64,000 nucleotides of DNA, from NCBI RefSeq assembly GCF_000282455.1, contig NZ_AKJG01000150.1, positions 37,514 to 101,513 on the forward strand, given 5' to 3'. Below the pieces are notes generated by a model that saw only the letters and a list, made by a program, of their open reading frames with translations, was not told where the DNA came from and ran no database searches. Numbering within the stretch: the stretch's first letter is position 1; each line of letters opens with the position of its first letter. Origin of the DNA: Pseudomonas sp. GM74 (GTDB taxonomy: Bacteria; Pseudomonadota; Gammaproteobacteria; Pseudomonadales; Pseudomonadaceae). The position numbers and the translations under genes are program-made. Of the stretch, positions 59,757 through 64,000 are shown in pieces.

Positions 59757-61760
59757 TCAGAATGTAGTTTTCATCGTCAGGTACACGGCGCCACGGTCCT
59801 CAGTCGTGGCACCACCTCCGGAGAAGGACGAGTAGCCGCCGGCGTAACAGGCGTAGTTTTCGTTGCCGCTAAAGGCGTTCGGGGTGGAGCCGTCACCACC
59901 GGTTGGGCCGGTGCTTACACCGCTCTTGTTGCACTTGTCGGTCTGGCCAAAGGAGTCCACGTACTTCAGGTCGACAAAGTATTTGTTGTACACAACGGCA
60001 CCGATGCCCACGGCATAGTTGCCGGTGTCCTTGGCACCGCCACCGGAGACCGGCGACACACCGTCGAGACCGACGTTGACCGACATCGGCGCGTTGAGAT
60101 CGACACCCGGGAATACCTGGTACCAGGTCGGTGTGAAGTTGACTGCCAGCCCCCAGTTGTCACGGGTCGGCGCGTCGATACCGCGATAGCTGCCCTTGCC
60201 TTTGTAGAGCGCCTCGTTTTCGCTATCGAGCTTGAGCAGGTTGCTGTAGTACAACTCGGCCAGCACGGTTGCCTGGTCGAACACAGGTGTTTTAGGCAAG
60301 GTCATCAGACCGTTGAGCGTCCAGTGCAGGGTGTCACCGGTGGCGCTCATGCTGTCGCCACGGCTCGGGGTGTCATAGACCACACCGGTGGCGTCCGTAC
60401 GCGCTGGCAGCAGGCCAAGCCCTTGACCCAGGCCCAGCGGGCTGCGGGTACTGACGATCGCCGGGATACTGGCCAGCGGCATGTTGTGACGGACGTTCAG
60501 GTCCGAACCCACGCTGATTCCACCCACGTCCTTGGACAGGCTCAGGCCAAGGATCTTGATGTTGTCGGCATAGGCCAGTTGATAGGTGGCGGTGTCCAGC
60601 GAATTGAGGGTATTGATCACCGCAGGCACTTGCCCCGCCGGACGGGTGCCGTTCGGGTTGGCCGAGGTAATACCCCTGGCGTCCAGCCAGGCTTGTGGCA
60701 GGATTTCCGAGGTTTCGCGGTAGTAGACGCCGAGGGTGCCATCCAGCCACGCCGGCGACCATTTGGCCATGACGCCCCAGTCGCCGCTGTCATGCGGGGT
60801 CAGGTCCTTGCCACGACGCACATTGGTCAAGGCGTTGCACGGCGCCAGGCCACAACCCAGCGGGCTGCCCGGTACCACGCCGTTGGTGTTGCCCAACAGG
60901 AACGATTGCGCGCCGAAGCCAACCAGGTCGGAACCACCGTAATAGGTGCCCGCTTCCGGCAGGCGCGCGGCATCCCAATTGAGGAAATACTGGGCACCCA
61001 CGGTCAGCTCGGGATTGACGGTGAACGTCATCGACAGCTGGTTACGCGGAACGAACAGTTCCTTGGCTTCGGTACCCGGCGACGCGGCAAGCTTGGCCAG
61101 GTCGAGGCCGGACTGGCCATAGCTGACCGAGTGCACCGGGTTGAGAATGGTCTCGCCCCAGAACACGTTGTGCTGGCCGGCCTTGGCGCTGAACATCGAC
61201 TCCTCGCCCACTTCGGTGCTGTAGAACACGAAGGCATCGAGGATTTCGCCCGAAGGGCCGCTGTAGTAGCGCTGGGCATAATTGCTCAGGTGCGGGCTGC
61301 CGTTGCCGACGTTGTCATGGGTGACCCCGGCCAGGCGCGGATCGTTGGCGATCAGGCCCGAACGCGCATCGTTGCCGTTGACGAACGGGTTGGAGTTGGA
61401 ACCGGTGTTGTCATAGGCCTTGTCGTACCAGCTGGCGGCGCTGACGCGAAAGCCCATGGCGTTCTTGTAGACCACGTCCATTTCGGTCAACAGGTCGATA
61501 CGGTTGGTGATGTTGGTACCGGCCTTGCGGAAGTTGTAGTCGCCGTCGTTGTTGTTCGGCGTTCCCAACATGCGCTTGTCGGCGCTTTCGGTGCGCACGC
61601 CGTAGTTGTACTTGATGGTGTTATCCACGCGTACGTTCCAGTCCGGATTCCCCGTCTCGATCTCGGCTCCATGGGCCGCCGGTACGGTTGCCGCGAGAAT
61701 GGCTGAGGCCAGCAAGGTGCAGCGTGGCGCGGTGAAGCCGTGACTCTTATTGTTGTGCAT
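59757..61760 (-). CDS. DUF1302 outer-membrane beta-barrel
   Basis: 667 residues with a signal peptide (about 1-32, cleavage after AHGA) and alternating beta-strand sequence ending in a C-terminal aromatic motif MKTTF typical of barrel proteins. The start ATG 61760 has a GGCGGAG ribosome site; an open frame upstream is not conserved. It probably forms the outer-membrane pore for the hydrophobic substrate handled by this cluster and is the first gene of the DUF1302-DUF1329 pair. Confidence 0.88.
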   Translation of the reverse strand: MHNNKSHGFTAPRCTLLASAILAATVPAAHGAEIETGNPDWNVRVDNTIKYNYGVRTESADKRMLGTPNNNDGDYNFRKAGTNITNRIDLLTEMDVVYKNAMGFRVSAASWYDKAYDNTGSNSNPFVNGNDARSGLIANDPRLAGVTHDNVGNGSPHLSNYAQRYYSGPSGEILDAFVFYSTEVGEESMFSAKAGQHNVFWGETILNPVHSVSYGQSGLDLAKLAASPGTEAKELFVPRNQLSMTFTVNPELTVGAQYFLNWDAARLPEAGTYYGGSDLVGFGAQSFLLGNTNGVVPGSPLGCGLAPCNALTNVRRGKDLTPHDSGDWGVMAKWSPAWLDGTLGVYYRETSEILPQAWLDARGITSANPNGTRPAGQVPAVINTLNSLDTATYQLAYADNIKILGLSLSKDVGGISVGSDLNVRHNMPLASIPAIVSTRSPLGLGQGLGLLPARTDATGVVYDTPSRGDSMSATGDTLHWTLNGLMTLPKTPVFDQATVLAELYYSNLLKLDSENEALYKGKGSYRGIDAPTRDNWGLAVNFTPTWYQVFPGVDLNAPMSVNVGLDGVSPVSGGGAKDTGNYAVGIGAVVYNKYFVDLKYVDSFGQTDKCNKSGVSTGPTGGDGSTPNAFSGNENYACYAGGYSSFSGGGATTEDRGAVYLTMKTTF

Positions 61761-61884
61761 TGCGTTGTCTCCGCCTTTTTGTCTTTGTTTTAAGCGCAGC
61801 CGCCCTCGCACAAACCTCTTCGGGTTTGCGTTTAAGGAATGAGGGCAAATGCCGGTTGGCGTACTGCCAGTCCAGCTCCTTGTA

Positions 61885-62460
61885 CTAGCGATCCAGCTCC
61901 AGGATGAGTGCTTCAGCTTGCTGCCAATGGCCAAATCCTGCGGCCGGATTGAGATGGCCGACTTCGCCCAGATTGAGCAACTCGGCGCCCCAGCCTTTTG
62001 CCATGCGGGTGACCGCAGCCAGACTGGCCAGGTGATCGTTGGTGCTGCCGGCCACGATGCTGCGAAATGGCAGCTGGCCTTGTGGCAATGGGTTCCAGCC
62101 CTGGCTACGCAGGGTTTCGGAAGATGGATAGTTCGACGGCCAGACCGCATCGAGGTCCGGTGGCGCGGCCAGCAAAGCGCCCTTGATCGGTCGGCTGTAG
62201 TGCGCAGCCCAGTGCGCGACCATCAGCACGCCGGCGCTGTGGGCCACCAGAATCACGGGCCCGTCGATTTGTTCGAGTTCGTGTTGAATCGCCCGCACAC
62301 GGGCCATGCAGTCGAGCTTGTCGGTCTCTAGCGGCGCCACACTGCGCACGTTGCTCAGCCTGGCGGCAAGCAGTGTTTGCCAATGTTCGGCCACGTGCTC
62401 GCGCAGACCCGGAACGATCAGAATGGTGGCGGCAGTTTGCAGTTTGTCCACGGTCAACAC
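61885..62460 (-). CDS. RBBP9/YdeN-family alpha/beta hydrolase
   Basis: 191 residues with nucleophile motif VAHSAGVLM (serine), a likely acid near STNDH and a histidine in VGHLNPAAG. It opens with the short family pattern ILIVPGLREHVAEHW. Serine hydrolases of this family cleave small esters or amides. The start is uncertain: GTG 62460, or GTG 62451 with AAGG 8 bases upstream. It is divergent from the AraC gene and 5' to the DUF1302 gene, so it may release the cluster's substrate from an ester. Confidence 0.8.
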   Translation of the reverse strand: MLTVDKLQTAATILIVPGLREHVAEHWQTLLAARLSNVRSVAPLETDKLDCMARVRAIQHELEQIDGPVILVAHSAGVLMVAHWAAHYSRPIKGALLAAPPDLDAVWPSNYPSSETLRSQGWNPLPQGQLPFRSIVAGSTNDHLASLAAVTRMAKGWGAELLNLGEVGHLNPAAGFGHWQQAEALILELDR

Positions 62461-62806
62461 CTTCGCTTTCTCGATAACTCGACTGGCTGTTTTCGCCAGG
62501 GGCTTTTTGTAGTGTCGACATTAAAGAGCGCCCACCCGAAGCGCTTTACATTGGACGTCAGGCACTTTTCTTTTGATGACAAATTGTCGGACACTTGGAC
62601 AGTGCGACCACTGGTCTAAAAACCTCGCAGGTGGGCGCAAGGTCACTGTAATCAACGGATGAGCGCCGGTGGCTCCATGCAGCGTAGAAGATTGGTGACC
62701 GGACAGCATGAAATCCATCAACGACATGACAACTGTTCAACTGTTGATACGCTGGATATAGTCGCCACGCTCACGCCAAACGCCATCGGCCCAGGGAAGA
62801 CTTTGC
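62461..62806. promoter_or_regulatory. Divergent regulatory region of the hydrolase and AraC genes
   Basis: Contains the palindrome GACAAATTGTC (62578-62588), a direct repeat CAACTGTT x2 (62730-62745), and an inverted pair GCGCCCACC (62528-62536) / GGTGGGCGC (62630-62638). Such repeats are typical of AraC-family operators. No clear -35/-10 pair was found. Confidence 0.5.
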
Positions 62807-63841
62807 ATGACCAAGCTTGTTCGCGCCGCCGTCTTGACCAACTACCTGGAGGTCACCCAGTACCTGGGTTTCAACCCGCGCGACGTGCTGGAAGCAGTCG
62901 GCTTGAGCAAGGCCCAACTGCAAGCCCCTGAACACCGCATCCATATCGATGCCGCCGTCCGCTTGCTGGAAGACTCGGCCACCGCCAGCGGCTGCCAGAC
63001 CTTCGGCCTGAGCATGGCCGAGTCGCGCCAGCTCTCGGACTTCGGCGTGGTCAGCCTGCTGCTCAGCCACCAGCGCACCCTGCGCGATGCCTTGCAGGTC
63101 GTGGTGGATTACCGGCACCTGATGAATGACTCGCTGGCCATCTTCATTGAAGAGGCCGGCAAGATGGTGATCATTCGCGAAGAGGTGGTCACCGAAACGC
63201 CGATGCCCAGCCGCCAGGCCACGGAGTTGGCCATTGGCGTGATGTTCCGGCTGTGCTCTGCTCTGCTCGGCTCACACTGGCACCCCTACAGCGTCAACTT
63301 CATGCACCAGCCACCGGACAACCTGCACCTGCACCGCCGCCTGTTCGGCTGCAACCTGGAGTTCGGCAGCGAGTTCAACGGCATCGTCTGCCCTGACATC
63401 AGCCTGGACATGACCAACCCCAACGCCGACCCGGCCATGGCCCGCTACGCCCAGAGCTACCTCGACTCGCTGCAGAACCACGAAGGCACCTCGATGCTGT
63501 TCGAGGTGCGCAAGGCCATCTACCTGCTGCTGCCCATGGGGCGCGCCACCATCGAACAGGTGGCCCAGAGCCAGGGCATGAACGTACGCACCCTGCAACG
63601 CCGCCTCAAGGACGACAACTGCGCCTTCAACGACGTGATCAACGACGTGCGTCGAGACCTGGTGCTGCGTTACCTGGACAACCCGAACTACTCGCTCAGC
63701 CGGATTGCCGACATGCTCGGCTATTCGATGGCGAGTTCGTTTACGCGGTGGTTTATCAGTCAGTTCGGTATGCCGCCGGCTTCATGGCGTGCGCAAAAAC
63801 AATCCACAGCAAAACCTGTCACCGGCCCGAAAGAATCCTGA
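62807..63841 (+). CDS. AraC family transcriptional regulator
   Basis: 344 residues: an N-terminal arabinose-binding-type domain (about 1-190) and a C-terminal pair of HTH motifs (about 235-330) with IEQVAQSQGMNVRTLQRRL and LSRIADMLGYSMASSFTRWF. This is the OruR/AlkS-like class that responds to small carboxylic or lipid compounds. It is divergent from the alpha/beta hydrolase and is the obvious candidate regulator of the lipid cluster. Confidence 0.88.
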   Translation: MTKLVRAAVLTNYLEVTQYLGFNPRDVLEAVGLSKAQLQAPEHRIHIDAAVRLLEDSATASGCQTFGLSMAESRQLSDFGVVSLLLSHQRTLRDALQVVVDYRHLMNDSLAIFIEEAGKMVIIREEVVTETPMPSRQATELAIGVMFRLCSALLGSHWHPYSVNFMHQPPDNLHLHRRLFGCNLEFGSEFNGIVCPDISLDMTNPNADPAMARYAQSYLDSLQNHEGTSMLFEVRKAIYLLLPMGRATIEQVAQSQGMNVRTLQRRLKDDNCAFNDVINDVRRDLVLRYLDNPNYSLSRIADMLGYSMASSFTRWFISQFGMPPASWRAQKQSTAKPVTGPKES

Positions 63842-63851
63842 GTCGACCGCA

Positions 63852-63884
63852 CAAAAAAAACGGCGACTGCTGGTACAGTCGCCG
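63852..63884 (-). terminator. Terminator for a minus-strand gene beyond the window
   Basis: Stem CGGCGACTG (63861-63869) / CAGTCGCCG (63876-63884) followed by a T-run on the minus strand. It could also terminate the AraC gene weakly. Confidence 0.6.
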
Positions 63885-63890
63885 CGAAAG

Positions 63891-64000
63891 ACCGGTGTTT
63901 GTGACACCGGTCGAGAGCCGCACTGCGCGAGGAGTAGACGCAGTTCGGCTCTCTGTAGCAGCTGCCGAGCCTGCGAGGCTGCGTTCGGCTGCGAAGCAGT
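63891..64000. repeat. Repeat-rich right end
   Basis: A hairpin ACCGGTGT / ACACCGGT (63891-63913), an inverted pair around AGAGCCGCACTGCG (about 63914-63955) and a pseudomonad CTGCGTTCGGCTGCGAAGCA repeat at the end. No coding sequence is seen. Confidence 0.5.

Noticed and set aside
59640..61706. A 688-codon plus-strand frame over the DUF1302 gene
   Set aside because: It lies opposite a beta-barrel gene with signal peptide and ribosome site and shows no domain.
1..64000. CRISPR array or rRNA operon
   Set aside because: No regularly spaced direct repeats and no rRNA sequence are visible; the repeats present are REP-type or short.

Overview
The window is a chromosomal segment of a gamma-proteobacterium of the Pseudomonas fluorescens group. 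The evidence is the gene order (der-bamB-yfgM-hisS-ispG-rodZ-pilF-rlmN-ndk-isc, then secDF-yajC-tgt-queA), the high GC content, and many copies of the pseudomonad REP sequence GTGGGAGCGGGCTTGCTCGCG, mostly as inverted pairs (REPINs) between genes. This is an inference from gene families and gene order; no database was searched.

Layout. At 1-6 kb lie the start of lepA, the lipopolysaccharide exporter permeases lptG/lptF, and divergent pepA-holC. At 6-15 kb are xseA with an M23 peptidase, leuA with a candidate leader peptide, an aminotransferase/omega-amidase pair and der. At 14.5-22 kb a minus-strand block carries bamB, yfgM, hisS, ispG, rodZ, pilF and rlmN, followed by ndk. At 22-28 kb is the complete iron-sulfur operon iscRSUA-hscBA-fdx-iscX, with two recognisable IscR sites at its promoter. 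At 28-37 kb are cysE, trmJ, suhB, a glycine-zipper protein, secF-secD-yajC, tgt, queA and a tRNA-Leu(CAA).

The accessory part is 37.2-45 kb, next to the tRNA. It holds a DUF3800 gene, an XRE/ImmA-DUF4411 toxin-antitoxin-like operon with a small upstream ORF, and a structured leader resembling phage C4 antisense RNA in front of a small ORF coupled to a DUF3077 gene. After these comes an AT-rich orphan type VI secretion module (hcp, glycine-zipper effector candidate, membrane immunity candidate, zinc-ribbon membrane protein). That module lies between an intact DUF3077 gene and a duplicated fragment of its 3' end, which suggests how it was acquired.

From 45 to 50 kb is an NAD-dependent molybdenum formate dehydrogenase (fdsG-fdsB-fdsA-fdsD). 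From 50.4 to 63.8 kb, after a small K+ channel gene, comes a lipid-handling cluster: an acyl-CoA ligase, an acyl-CoA dehydrogenase, an MMPL/RND transporter, a YCF48-like protein, DUF1329 and DUF1302 proteins and an alpha/beta hydrolase. A divergent AraC regulator closes it. The genes suggest uptake of a hydrophobic compound through the outer membrane, CoA activation and beta-oxidation; the substrate cannot be read from sequence.

Two gene junctions (lepA next to lptG; the holC operon next to a TauE gene instead of valS) differ from the arrangement I know from P. aeruginosa and suggest a local rearrangement.
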